Below are positions 41,688-50,355 of a stretch of 64,000 nucleotides of DNA, one piece after another (within the stretch, counting starts at the first letter, position 1; the number at the start of each line of letters is the position of its first letter). Below the pieces are notes generated by a model. That model searched no databases. It had not been told where the DNA came from and saw only the letters and a list, made by a program, of their open reading frames with translations. The DNA is taken from contig NZ_BDBU01000027.1 in the NCBI RefSeq assembly GCF_001613145.1, positions 124,001-188,000 on the forward strand, read 5' to 3'. Origin of the DNA: Nocardia jejuensis NBRC 103114 (lineage in GTDB: Bacteria; Actinomycetota; Actinomycetes; Mycobacteriales; Mycobacteriaceae). A program made the position numbers and the translations under genes.

Positions 41688-42512
41688 CTAGGGAAGGCTT
41701 CCCACAGCGGCGAAATTGCAGGGGCGGGCGTAATCGTCGGTATCGACGGCCTGCTCCGGATGCCAGTCGGTGGCGTAGGTGATACCCGGTTCGGTCAGCG
41801 TCCATCCATCGAAGAAGGTCGCGAACCGAGCACGATCTCGCAGGGTGACCGGCGTGCTGGTATCGGTGAAGATGGCCGCTCCGGCGGCCACCTGCTGTTT
41901 GATCTCCATGCCCGCGTCCTCGAGCGAGACGTGGGTCATGGCGATATGACTTCCGGGCGCCAGCGCGGCACGTAACTGCCGCACCAGCCCCGCCGGATCG
42001 TCGCTGTCGGGCACCCATGGCAGCACCGACACCAGCAGGAGTCCCACCGGTTCGGTGAAGTCGATGAGACGCCGGGTGTCGGGGTGCGCGAGGATCCGGG
42101 CCGGATCGCGCAGGTCGGCGTCGACCATCGTGGTGGTGCTCAGCAGGTCCTGATCCCGCAGCAGATCCCGGGCGCGGTTGATCGCCTCCTCATCGTTGTC
42201 GACATAGACGACGCGGGGATCCGCGACGAGTTCACGGGCCACCTCGTGGGTGTTGCCGCCGGTGGGCAGGCCCGACCCGATATCGAGGAATTGACGAATT
42301 CCCTTGCCCGCCATGTGCCGCACGGCACGGGCGAGGAATCGGCGATTGTGCTGGGCCCACAGTGGATAGAAGGGGATCTCGGCGTAGAGCCGATGGATGA
42401 AGGGCAGATCCGATTCGAAGATCACTTCGCCCGTGACCATATGGTGGTAGATCCGGGCGGAGCTCGGCTTGAGAGTGTCGAGCGGGCGCGGCTCGAAATC
42501 GTTGCTGGACAT
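41688..42512 (-). CDS. SAM-dependent methyltransferase of the DUF574 family
   Basis: A 274-residue protein of the actinobacterial DUF574 group. It has a Rossmann methyltransferase core with motif I FLDIGSGLPTGGNTHE, VVYVDNDEEAI as motif II and LLVSVLPWVPDSDDP; the N-terminal PSSARIYHHMVTG is the family hallmark (usually SxARVYDYxLGG). Such genes often accompany XRE/DUF397 cassettes; substrates are unknown. AGGAGAACACG precedes the ATG. It lies between the XRE gene (35 bases upstream) and the DUF397-like gene (60 bases downstream), an apparent operon. Confidence 0.88.
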   Translation of the reverse strand: MSSNDFEPRPLDTLKPSSARIYHHMVTGEVIFESDLPFIHRLYAEIPFYPLWAQHNRRFLARAVRHMAGKGIRQFLDIGSGLPTGGNTHEVARELVADPRVVYVDNDEEAINRARDLLRDQDLLSTTTMVDADLRDPARILAHPDTRRLIDFTEPVGLLLVSVLPWVPDSDDPAGLVRQLRAALAPGSHIAMTHVSLEDAGMEIKQQVAAGAAIFTDTSTPVTLRDRARFATFFDGWTLTEPGITYATDWHPEQAVDTDDYARPCNFAAVGSLP

Positions 42513-42546
42513 CGTGTTCTCCTATTCAGTTGGGTGTGCGGATGTG

Positions 42547-43440
42547 TTAACGGGGGATGGTCGGGCGGCTGCGCAGGCCGCGCGCCAGATGCTGCATGAA
42601 CTGCTGTGAGTCGGCGGGGCCGAGAGCGGTCATGGCGAGGCGGGTGAAGATCTTGTCCCGGATGCCGACCGCGGGTTTGTCGTCGATGTAGCGAATCTCA
42701 CCCTGGGCCTCGACCACCGCCATCTCGAGATCACCGGCCGCGCCGGGGGAGGGGACGCGCAGCAGGATGTACCGGTCCTCCATGCCCGCGCCGGGCGCCT
42801 GATGCGTGAACGGCATGACCTGGATCTGGATGTTCGGGCGTCGCGAAAGTTCCAGCAGGTGAACGATCTGCGCGAGCATCACCGCGTCGCCGCCGTAGGT
42901 GCGGCGCAGGCACGACTCGGACAGGATGGCGTGGAACTCGGGCGCTCTGGGTTTGAACAGGATCTGCTGGCGCGCGAGCCGGGCCTGCACGTAATCCTCG
43001 ACCGTGACCGCGTCGGGGTCGTCCGGATCCAGGGGCAGCGGTTCGTGCAGCGCCCGGATGTAGTCGGGATGCTGCAGCAGGCCGGGCACGATCTCGGAGC
43101 CGGTCTCCCGCAAGCGATCCGCGACATCCTCGAGGTCCACCAGCAGGCGTAGTTCCTCGATGTATGCGCGGCGGTAGCCCGAAGTCCAGAAACCGCGGCG
43201 ATGATTGTCGCCGCGCAGGTCCAGCATGGTCCGCACGTAATCCTCGTCGGCCACACCGAGTTTGCGGGCCAGGTCCTCGAGATTCTCGGCGCTGAGGTTC
43301 CCGTTGCCCGCCACCGCCGCGGCGATGCGGGACTGGCTGACGCCGATCAACTTGCCCGCCTCGGCCTGAGTGGTTCTGGCCCGGCGCAGCATCGCGTCGA
43401 TCTCGCGCCCCAGGAGCACCTTGCGTGCGGTTCTCGCCAT
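42547..43440 (-). CDS. XRE-family regulator with DUF5753 domain
   Basis: A 297-residue protein: N-terminal helix-turn-helix (TTQAEAGKLIGVSQSRIAAA) and a C-terminal DUF5753 domain (GSEIVPGLLQHPDYIRAL, QIQVMPFTHQAPGAGM, DKPAVGIRDKIFTRLAMTAL). This Scr1-like class normally partners a DUF397 protein; here the methyltransferase and DUF397-like genes follow. GGGGAG precedes the ATG. A palindrome lies 65 bases upstream in the divergent promoter region. Confidence 0.9.
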   Translation of the reverse strand: MARTARKVLLGREIDAMLRRARTTQAEAGKLIGVSQSRIAAAVAGNGNLSAENLEDLARKLGVADEDYVRTMLDLRGDNHRRGFWTSGYRRAYIEELRLLVDLEDVADRLRETGSEIVPGLLQHPDYIRALHEPLPLDPDDPDAVTVEDYVQARLARQQILFKPRAPEFHAILSESCLRRTYGGDAVMLAQIVHLLELSRRPNIQIQVMPFTHQAPGAGMEDRYILLRVPSPGAAGDLEMAVVEAQGEIRYIDDKPAVGIRDKIFTRLAMTALGPADSQQFMQHLARGLRSRPTIPR

Positions 43441-43505
43441 GGCTCCCCACCGTTTCTGCCTGCGCTACGGACGCTACTGTTCCATCCTTCTGATTATCAA
43501 GTTAG

Positions 43506-43523
43506 ATTATCTGGCAAGATAAT
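43506..43523. promoter_or_regulatory. Palindromic operator in the divergent XRE promoter
   Basis: ATTATCT-GGCA-AGATAAT, perfect seven-base arms. GATTATC also occurs at 43492-43498. Likely site for the adjacent XRE regulator, controlling both directions. Confidence 0.65.
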
Positions 43524-43604
43524 TGCGCGAAGAGCCACAGGATCGCAGGCGCACCGCACCACCCTGCCGCGCTTGCCGTGAGCCGACGAAGGACGGGGCC
43601 TCCC

Positions 43605-43706
43605 ATGTACATCACCGACCCCGAGATCTCCGCTGCCACAGAGGAAGACCGCGACGGCGACACCCGACTACCCGCGACGTCGAACTGGTTGACGGCCGAG
43701 AGTTAG
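43605..43706 (+). CDS. 33-residue small protein, possible leader or partner
   Basis: An ATG ORF with GGACGGGG upstream, G/C in most third positions, encoding an acidic peptide beginning MYITDPEISAATEEDRDGD and ending NWLTAES. Its TAG is one base before the GTG of the next gene, so the two are probably translationally coupled. No similarity recognised. Confidence 0.5.
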   Translation: MYITDPEISAATEEDRDGDTRLPATSNWLTAES

Positions 43707-43707
43707 C

Positions 43708-44607
43708 GTGGGGGAACAGATGTGGTTCGGATACGCGCGCACGGAGCTGTTGCCGACCAAGGTTCGTGACGTGGTTCCGCGGGCGATTCGCGACTACGCC
43801 GCGCGCTGTCGGTTCGGTGCGGGCGAGGTGTTCTTCGAACCCGTCGCGGCGGAAACGATGTTGCGCGACATGCTCATCGAGCTCGACCGCGACAATCCCG
43901 TCGCGACCGTGCTACCGCAGCTGCGGCACATCGCCAAGGAGTGGGGCACCGACCTGGACCGGGTCTTCGACGCGCCCCCGCGCGCGGATGTGTTGTGGCA
44001 GATCATGGATTCGCTCGAAGGCTCGACCGGAGCGCAGCTGATCGTGCCCTCGCGTGCGCACCTGGCCAACCTCGGACCGGCGGGCCGGGCGATCGTCGCG
44101 CAGCTGACCCGGATGCGGACGGTCGCGGTGCACTATCTGGACGGCACCTCGGCGCCGATCGACCCGCGGCCGGTCGAGCGGTCCAGTGCCGTAAGCGGTT
44201 CCGACGAGACCGTGCTGGTGGAATCGAGCATCGGCGCGATCACCGCCATGGCACAGCTCGACGTGGCCGCGGAACTGAGCCGCCTGGGGCTGCCGGAAAT
44301 CATCGAGTACGTCGACGCGGTCTATGTGGCGCTGATCGACGACTCCGTCACCGCCACACCACGAAACACCGCCCCGGACTCCGCCGCGGACACCCCGCAC
44401 GCCACGATTCGGCTGCTCCGCACGACGGCCGGGCAATTGATCGCAGAACTCGAGGAACCACGCGTGCGCACCGACTCCGTCACCACCGCCCTGACCGGGC
44501 TCTGCCAGGACACCCGCCGCTTCATCGACGGGCCCCGGACCTTCACCCGCTGCACCCTGCCCGCCGATGCGCACTCCTCGCACATCACTCCGAGGGGCCG
44601 GGCATGA
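43708..44607 (+). CDS. Unknown protein in the XRE-divergent operon
   Basis: A protein of about 295-299 residues, not recognised. The first 150 residues (MWFGYARTELLPTKVRDVVP, GAQLIVPSRAHLANLGPAGR) have an alternating alpha/beta pattern faintly like a recombinase or Rossmann-like core, but no catalytic Ser is in the right place. The middle has an alpha-helical stretch (AMAQLDVAAELSRLGLPEII), and the C-terminus is Thr-rich. The start is GTG 43708 or ATG 43720; GGGGGA precedes the latter. Its TGA overlaps the next ATG by four bases (ATGA), so it is co-translated with the DUF4254 gene. Confidence 0.75.
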   Translation: MGEQMWFGYARTELLPTKVRDVVPRAIRDYAARCRFGAGEVFFEPVAAETMLRDMLIELDRDNPVATVLPQLRHIAKEWGTDLDRVFDAPPRADVLWQIMDSLEGSTGAQLIVPSRAHLANLGPAGRAIVAQLTRMRTVAVHYLDGTSAPIDPRPVERSSAVSGSDETVLVESSIGAITAMAQLDVAAELSRLGLPEIIEYVDAVYVALIDDSVTATPRNTAPDSAADTPHATIRLLRTTAGQLIAELEEPRVRTDSVTTALTGLCQDTRRFIDGPRTFTRCTLPADAHSSHITPRGRA

Positions 44608-45146
44608 TCCGCTCGACGCAGGTCTCCGTGACACCCCCGGTATCCAAAGTCGGTGTCTGGGAACGTGATCGCGCCCGAGCGACCGAGGGACTGCTGGACG
44701 CCCGCGAGTTGCTGCGCGCCGTCGCGGGCAATCTCGAGGGCGACTCGCCCCTGATCGAGTGGGCGCGCGAACTGGCCGATCTGCACGCCACCCTCACCAC
44801 CGCCGCGGTATCGCCCACCCGCCGCCCCGCCGATTTCGACGAAACGGCGCTGCGCAACCGCCTCGCCGCCGTCATCGCGCTGATCGACGAGTGGGCCATC
44901 GGCGCCCTGCCCCGCCCCGCCACCGCGCGCCGCCACACCCACTCGCTGGGCGAGGTGATCAGTCACCTCGCCGCCACCTACGCCCACATGCAGTGGACCC
45001 TGCGCCACAACGACGACCCCGAACGCGGCCAGCACGCCACGACCCGCTTCGCCCACGTCCAGCAGGCCTACTCCGATCTGGTCGACGAGATCCGCTCGCT
45101 CCGAGTCCAACTCCCCCTCGGCCCGCACGCCCCCACCCCGACCTGA
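44604..45146 (+). CDS. DUF4254 family protein
   Basis: A 180-residue helical protein with the DUF4254 pattern: NRLAAVIALIDEWAIGALP, then TARRHTHSLGEVISHLAATY and HMQWTLRHNDDP. No function is established for the family. It overlaps the preceding gene (ATGA), so it is likely a partner of that unknown protein. Pro/His-rich C-terminal tail. Confidence 0.75.
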   Translation: MIRSTQVSVTPPVSKVGVWERDRARATEGLLDARELLRAVAGNLEGDSPLIEWARELADLHATLTTAAVSPTRRPADFDETALRNRLAAVIALIDEWAIGALPRPATARRHTHSLGEVISHLAATYAHMQWTLRHNDDPERGQHATTRFAHVQQAYSDLVDEIRSLRVQLPLGPHAPTPT

Positions 45147-45374
45147 CCGCCACGACGCCGGGATGCCCCCGTGGCAAGAGCAGGCGTGGATTGCGGCTGG
45201 GCGCTGCGGTTCGGTGCCTGCCGCCGGGGTTCGGCGGTGTTGGGTGGAAACGCAGGCATAGCGCGGAGATTATTCTGTGGCAGGAGTTTTCGCGCTTCGG
45301 GCGGGGCGAATCGCGGGGTGGTGGGGTGGGGTTCGTGGGATGCTGGGCGCGGGAATCCAGTGAGGGAGTCGCCA

Positions 45375-45671
45375 GTGCGGAATCGACCGTCGGCCGGGGA
45401 GCTGTTGGAGGCGCTGGCCGAACTGCTGGAGGGGACGCTCCTGCCCGCGCTGCCGCCGGGGTTGCAGCATCGGGCCCGCGTCGGGGCGAATGTGGCCAGA
45501 ATCGTGGGGCGTGAGGTCGAACTGGGGCCGGATGCCGAGCGGCGGGCGGACGAATTGCTCGACGCGGTGCCTGCGGGGGACGAGCGGGCGCTGTGGGAGG
45601 CGCTGACCGAGATCGTGCGGGCGGATCTGGCGATCGCCAAGCCGGGATACGACAGCTGGGACGGGGAGTGA
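45375..45671 (+). CDS. DUF6285-like small protein
   Basis: A 98-residue helical protein (GELLEALAELLEGTLLPALP, LQHRARVGANVARIVGREVE, LWEALTEIVRADLAIAKPGY). Homologous small genes sit between or before phosphotransferase and acyl-CoA dehydrogenase genes in many actinobacteria, as here. The GTG at 45375 has GAGGGAG upstream. Its stop overlaps the next start (GTGA). Role unknown; probably an accessory of the phosphotransferase. Confidence 0.75.
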   Translation: MRNRPSAGELLEALAELLEGTLLPALPPGLQHRARVGANVARIVGREVELGPDAERRADELLDAVPAGDERALWEALTEIVRADLAIAKPGYDSWDGE

Positions 45672-46858
45672 GCCCCGATCGGGAGGGGTCCACCAGCCCG
45701 GCGGCCCCCACCGCCCCGGCTGCGCGCACGGACACCAGCCCGGCTGCACCCACCGTCCCCGCTGTGGGTACGGACCAGCCTGCGCAAGCCAACTCGGCTG
45801 CGCGCACGGACTCGGGCGCACGCGCTGTCTCTGCTGGGGGCGCGAAGTCGTCCGCTGGTGCGGATCTGGCTGTGGGTTTGTCTGAATTCTTCACGGAGCG
45901 GGGGGATTCGCCGGTGTGGGTGGGGGAGGTGGAGTTGCTAACCGCCGGTGCGAGGCGGCGCAATGTGGCCTTCAGCGCGGATCTCGATGGGGGCGGTGCG
46001 CGCAGGCTGGTCGCGACCATCGTGCCGGCGGCGGTGGAGCTCATGTCGGTGCACGCGGAGGCGCGGGTACGGGAACTGGTGCGCGCGCACGGGGTTCCGG
46101 TGCCGGCGGTGGTCGCGGTGTGCGAGGACTCAGCCTATGTCGGTGCGCCTTTCGTGGTTTCGGAGCATGTGGCCGGAGAGACCGTGCCGCGCAGAGTCTT
46201 ACGCCTGATCGAAGCGTCCGGGACCGCCGAAACCGTTGCCTGCCAGTGGGGTGCGGCGATGGGTCGGCTGCACACCCTCGATCCGGCCACCGCACCGGCG
46301 ACGGTGGCGGCCGCCGGTCCCGATCCCGCCGCGGAGGCGCTCGCCGTCGCGGAGCGAGGCGTGCGCGATCTGCTCGACGGCCGACCGGTCTTCGCGATGG
46401 CACTGCGGTGGCTCGAGCGCGGACTACCCGCTCCGCCGCCGCGAACCGCGCTGCTGCACACCGATATGCGCAACGGCAACCTCATCGTCGGCCCGGACGG
46501 CCTGCGCGCGGTGCTGGATTGGGAGGGCGCGCAACGCTTCGGCGATCCGATGCGTGACGTGGCCTGGCCCGCACTGCGCATGTGGCGGTTCGGACACGAC
46601 GCCCGGGAGTTCGGCGGGTTCGCCGACCGCGCGAGTTTCGTGCGCGGCTACGAATCCGCCGGAGGCGACGTCGATCCCGATCGATTCCGCTGGTGGAAGG
46701 TGATGGGCACGCTCACCTGGGGCCTCGGACTGGCCGCGCAGGCCGCGGCCCATCTGGACGGCAGCGTGCGCGACATCGTCATGGCGGCCAGTGGACGCCG
46801 CGTCCCGGAGATCGAATGGGATCTGCTGATGCAGATCCGGCCGAGCGCGAAAACCTAG
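45668..46858 (+). CDS. Aminoglycoside-phosphotransferase-fold kinase (acyl-CoA metabolism type)
   Basis: A 396-residue APH-family kinase. The first 60 residues are a low-complexity Ala/Pro/Thr repeat (TSPAAPTAPAARTDTSPAAP). The kinase domain follows with the Brenner motif LLHTDMRNGNLIVG and the metal motif AVLDWEGAQRFGDP. In animals and bacteria, this domain together with acyl-CoA dehydrogenase (ACAD10/11) phosphorylates 4-hydroxyacyl-CoA so the dehydrogenase-like partner can eliminate phosphate; the adjacent acyl-CoA dehydrogenase gene fits that role. The start overlaps the previous stop (GTGA). Confidence 0.87.
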   Translation: MSPDREGSTSPAAPTAPAARTDTSPAAPTVPAVGTDQPAQANSAARTDSGARAVSAGGAKSSAGADLAVGLSEFFTERGDSPVWVGEVELLTAGARRRNVAFSADLDGGGARRLVATIVPAAVELMSVHAEARVRELVRAHGVPVPAVVAVCEDSAYVGAPFVVSEHVAGETVPRRVLRLIEASGTAETVACQWGAAMGRLHTLDPATAPATVAAAGPDPAAEALAVAERGVRDLLDGRPVFAMALRWLERGLPAPPPRTALLHTDMRNGNLIVGPDGLRAVLDWEGAQRFGDPMRDVAWPALRMWRFGHDAREFGGFADRASFVRGYESAGGDVDPDRFRWWKVMGTLTWGLGLAAQAAAHLDGSVRDIVMAASGRRVPEIEWDLLMQIRPSAKT

Positions 46859-46866
46859 GAGACAGC

Positions 46867-48129
46867 GTGGATTTCGACCTTCCCGAGGACCTCACCGCCT
46901 ATCTGGCCGAACTCGACGCGTTCATCGAGGCCGAGATCGTCCCGCTCGAACAACAGGACGACAACATCCGCTTCTTCGATCACCGCCGCGAGGACGCGCG
47001 CACCGACTGGGACCGCGGCGGCCTGCCGAGCGCGGAATGGGAAGAGCTGCTCGCGCAGTCACGCCGTCGCGCCGATGCCGCCGGCCACTACCGCTACGCC
47101 TTTCCGAAGGAATTCGGCGGGCGCGACGGCACCAATCTGGGTATGGCGGTGATTCGCGAACACCTCGCGCGGCGGGGCCTGGGCCTGCACTGCGATCTGC
47201 AGAACGAGCATGCCGTGGTCGCCAACAATGTGGGCCTGCTGCTCATGCTCGAATACGGATCACCGCGGCAGCAGGCGGAGTGGGTGCACGGGCTGGCCGA
47301 GGGCACCAGGTTCTTCGCCTTCGGCATCACCGAACCCGAGCACGGCTCCGACGCGACCCATATGGAGACCACCGCCGTGCGTGCGGGCCAGGACTGGATC
47401 ATCAACGGCGCCAAGACCTGGAACACCGGCGTGCACATCGCCGACGCCGATCTGATCTTCGCCCGCACCCACGGCCGCGCCGGTGACGGGCGCGGCATCA
47501 CCGCGTTCCTGGTCCCCACCGATGCCCCGGGCTTCCGAGTCGAGGAATACCTGTGGACGTTCAACATGCCCACCGACCACGCGCGAATCTCGCTGACCGA
47601 TGTGCGCGTGCCCGATTCCGCGATCTTCGGCGGTGAGGGACGGGGACTGGGCGTCGTGCAGCACTTCTTCAACGAGAACCGGATCCGCCAGGCCGCCTCC
47701 AGCCTCGGCGCGGCGCAGTACTGCATCGATCAGGCCGTCGCCTACGCCAGAGAGCGCAAGCCGTTCGGCACGCCGCTGGCCGCCAATCAGGCCATCCAGT
47801 TTCCCCTGGTGGAGCTGCACACCCAGTGCGAGATGCTGCGCGCGCTCATTCACAAGACCGCGTGGTCGATGGATACGCGCGGCAACTTCGCAGTCTCCGA
47901 GCAGGTCTCGATGTGCAACTACTGGGCGAATCGACTCTGCTGTGAGGCCGCGGATCGCGCCATGCAGGTGCACGGCGGTCTGGGCTACTCCCGGCACAAG
48001 CCGTTCGAGCACATCTATCGCCATCACCGCCGCTACCGGATCACCGAGGGCGCGGAGGAGATTCAGATGCGGCGGGTGGCCGGATACCTGTTCGGATTCA
48101 TGGACCGCGCGGCGGTCAAGGGTGTATGA
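46867..48129 (+). CDS. Acyl-CoA dehydrogenase (ACAD10/11-like)
   Basis: A 420-residue FAD enzyme. FAD-binding segments are FAFGITEPEHGSDATHMETT and WIINGAKTWNTG; the C-terminal domain has VHGGLGYSRHKPFEHIYRHH. The candidate catalytic Glu is in RITEGAEEIQMRR. The GTG at 46867 follows GGAG and lies eight bases after the kinase stop. Together with the kinase it probably converts hydroxyacyl-CoAs to enoyl-CoAs for beta-oxidation. Confidence 0.92.
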   Translation: MDFDLPEDLTAYLAELDAFIEAEIVPLEQQDDNIRFFDHRREDARTDWDRGGLPSAEWEELLAQSRRRADAAGHYRYAFPKEFGGRDGTNLGMAVIREHLARRGLGLHCDLQNEHAVVANNVGLLLMLEYGSPRQQAEWVHGLAEGTRFFAFGITEPEHGSDATHMETTAVRAGQDWIINGAKTWNTGVHIADADLIFARTHGRAGDGRGITAFLVPTDAPGFRVEEYLWTFNMPTDHARISLTDVRVPDSAIFGGEGRGLGVVQHFFNENRIRQAASSLGAAQYCIDQAVAYARERKPFGTPLAANQAIQFPLVELHTQCEMLRALIHKTAWSMDTRGNFAVSEQVSMCNYWANRLCCEAADRAMQVHGGLGYSRHKPFEHIYRHHRRYRITEGAEEIQMRRVAGYLFGFMDRAAVKGV

Positions 48130-48408
48130 CAACTTTGTAGCTGCGTATTCGCGGTCCCGCCGCTATGCTGTAGATAGTTCAGCTGACTCAGCGAAAACTT
48201 CAGTGCCGCAAGGTCACCGGTGTGCTCCCCGCGCCAGGTGAATACTCGGCGCAGTTCAGGAATCGACGCCGCGGCGGACTCGCCGGGGTCGATTCGGGGT
48301 GGGCCGTTCCCGCGTGTTCGGTGTGGGAGGGCGCCCGCGTGAGCGCGAAAAGCGCAGTCACACAACAGCTTCTGGTGTCCTGAACAAAGACCGGTAAGGG
48401 GCGTTTGT
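48130..48408. other. Intergenic region before the roadblock genes
   Basis: 279 bases. The first 70 are AT-richer and may hold a promoter. No hairpin terminator with T-tract, repeat or RNA gene was recognised. Confidence 0.4.
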
Positions 48409-48879
48409 TTGCATTCTCACCCGGAATCGTCGAACAGCGAGATCGAAGCCCACCTATCGGCGTTACGGCAGCGCGTTCCCCACCTGATCGGTTCGGTGGT
48501 GGCCTCGAGCGACGGACTGCTGATCGCCGGCGATATGCCCGAAACCATCGAACCCACCGGAATCGCCGCGCTGGCGGCCGCTCAGCTGTCGCTGTCGCTG
48601 ACCTTCGTCTCGACCACCCATGCCATGGACCTGCACGAGGTGGTCCTGGAAAGCGGTGCGGGCCAGGTGGTCGTCTACGCCGCCGGTCCCACCGGCTCCC
48701 TGACGGTCCTGACCGACGCCGACGCCGTGCTGGGCCGGGTGCACCTGGAGGCCCGGCCGGTCGCCCGCGCGATCGCGCTCCTACTGGCCCCGGCGGTCCC
48801 GCTGATGGAAAACACCATGACCGGCACCGGATTCGCGGCGATGAACGGATTCCGCCCCGAGATCCCGAATTTCCACTGA
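48409..48879 (+). CDS. Roadblock/LC7 domain protein A
   Basis: A 156-residue MglB-like roadblock protein. The start is TTG (48409), with AAGGGG seven bases upstream; the domain follows (VPHLIGSVVASSDGLLIAGD, LSLTFVSTTHAMDLHEVVLE). Roadblock proteins usually act as dimers regulating small GTPases, but no GTPase gene lies nearby. The gene is followed 31 bases later by a second roadblock gene. Confidence 0.85.
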   Translation: MHSHPESSNSEIEAHLSALRQRVPHLIGSVVASSDGLLIAGDMPETIEPTGIAALAAAQLSLSLTFVSTTHAMDLHEVVLESGAGQVVVYAAGPTGSLTVLTDADAVLGRVHLEARPVARAIALLLAPAVPLMENTMTGTGFAAMNGFRPEIPNFH

Positions 48880-48910
48880 GGCGCGGCACCCCGCGCGAGA
48901 GAGGCGAAAT

Positions 48911-49282
48911 ATGTCGAATCTGGATGTGGCACTGAAGGACATGATGAGCATCGACGGCGCACTGGGCGCGGCCGTCGTCGACTACACCAGCGGAATGACC
49001 CTCGGCACGGCCGGCGGTTCCCGGACCCTGGACCTCCAGGTCGGCGCGGCCGGCAATACCGAAGTGGTGCGCGCCAAGATCCGCACGATAGAACAGCTGG
49101 GCCTGAACGAGGGGATCGAGGACATCCTGATCACGCTCACCGGTCAGTACCACATCCTTCGTCCGCTCGGAGAGCACAGAACCAATGGCCTGTTCCTCTA
49201 CCTCGCACTGGATCGGACCCGCGCGAATCTCGCGCTGGCCCGTCATCACCTGCGCAGAATCGACGAGGAACTCGAGGTCTGA
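48911..49282 (+). CDS. Roadblock/LC7 domain protein B
   Basis: A 123-residue companion of the preceding protein (MMSIDGALGAAVVDYTSGMT, then IEDILITLTGQYHILRPL). It is shorter and diverged, so a heterodimer with A is plausible. GAGAGAGG precedes the ATG. Together they could form a regulatory platform; partner unknown. Confidence 0.85.
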   Translation: MSNLDVALKDMMSIDGALGAAVVDYTSGMTLGTAGGSRTLDLQVGAAGNTEVVRAKIRTIEQLGLNEGIEDILITLTGQYHILRPLGEHRTNGLFLYLALDRTRANLALARHHLRRIDEELEV

Positions 49283-49399
49283 CATCGGCCGAGCGCGACA
49301 GACCATCCGGACTGTTTCGCGCGGAGACGAGGCTGCCGCGGCGCTAGGATGAAGCACTTCGCACCGACGAGGTGAGATCAGCATCAGCGCAGGTGAAAC

Positions 49400-50209
49400 A
49401 TGTCCCAGGCCGAAACGAGCCGACCGTCCGCCGAAGCCTCGACGGATGTCGTGATCACCCGCCGGGTGGCATGGGAGCGAGCCACCTCGCTGCCCATGGC
49501 CGCGATCGCGCTGATCTTCCTGGGCACCTACGCCTGGCATGTGCTCGACGCGGGCGCCCATCCGCAGGTGAAGACGGTGATGACCGCGGTGGACATCACC
49601 ATCTGGGCGCTGTTCGCCATCGACTACGTGATCCGGCTGCGGCTCTCGACGAACCGTCGTCGGTTCGTGCGGCGGAACTGGCTGGATCTGATCGCGGTGT
49701 TGCTGCCGCCGTTGCGCCCGGTCCGGCTGCTGCGCGCGGTGCTGCTGGTGCTCGATGCCGCCGAACGCCGAGGGCGTTTTCACACCCGCACCCGGATGTC
49801 GGTGTTCGTGGGCGTGAGTTCGGCGCTGCTCCTGCTGCTGTGCAGTCTGGCGCTCTACGACGCGGAACGGGGAGCGCCCGAGGGCAACATCCACAACTAC
49901 GGTGACTCGGTGTGGTGGGCCGTGGTCTCGGTGACCACCGTCGGCTACGGCGACCACTATCCGGTGACCGTCGAGGGCAAGCTCGTCGCGGTGGCGCTGA
50001 TGACCATCGGAATCGGATTGATCAGCTTCGCCATCGGCACCACCACCAGCTGGGTCGTCGAGCGGATCAAATCCTTCGAGGAGACCTCCGAGCGCACCGA
50101 CCTCGAGGTCGGCGTCCTCGTGGACGAGATCCGCTCGCTGCGCGCGGAGATCGGCGAGCTGCGGGATCTGGTGCGGCCGCCGATCGGTGAGCAGCCGCTG
50201 TCTCGGTGA
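49400..50209 (+). CDS. Voltage-gated K+-channel-like protein
   Basis: A 269-residue membrane protein with six hydrophobic segments and the selectivity filter TVGYGD between the last two. The fourth segment has regularly spaced arginines (RPVRLLRAVLLVLDAAERR), compatible with a voltage sensor. A C-terminal coiled coil (RTDLEVGVLVDEIRSLRAEI) should tetramerise it. ATG at 49400 with a modest ribosome site. Confidence 0.9.
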   Translation: MSQAETSRPSAEASTDVVITRRVAWERATSLPMAAIALIFLGTYAWHVLDAGAHPQVKTVMTAVDITIWALFAIDYVIRLRLSTNRRRFVRRNWLDLIAVLLPPLRPVRLLRAVLLVLDAAERRGRFHTRTRMSVFVGVSSALLLLLCSLALYDAERGAPEGNIHNYGDSVWWAVVSVTTVGYGDHYPVTVEGKLVAVALMTIGIGLISFAIGTTTSWVVERIKSFEETSERTDLEVGVLVDEIRSLRAEIGELRDLVRPPIGEQPLSR

Positions 50210-50355
50210 CGGGTGCGCGCCGCGCCCGCGCCGGTGCGCCCGGCCTGCGGGAAAAGCGGGTGAACCAGCCTGATTACAACGTCTACGATCCAACCAGCAA
50301 GAATAGGGAGGAATTTCCGCCCGACCCATACCAGCCAGGGGAGTGACGAACCATC

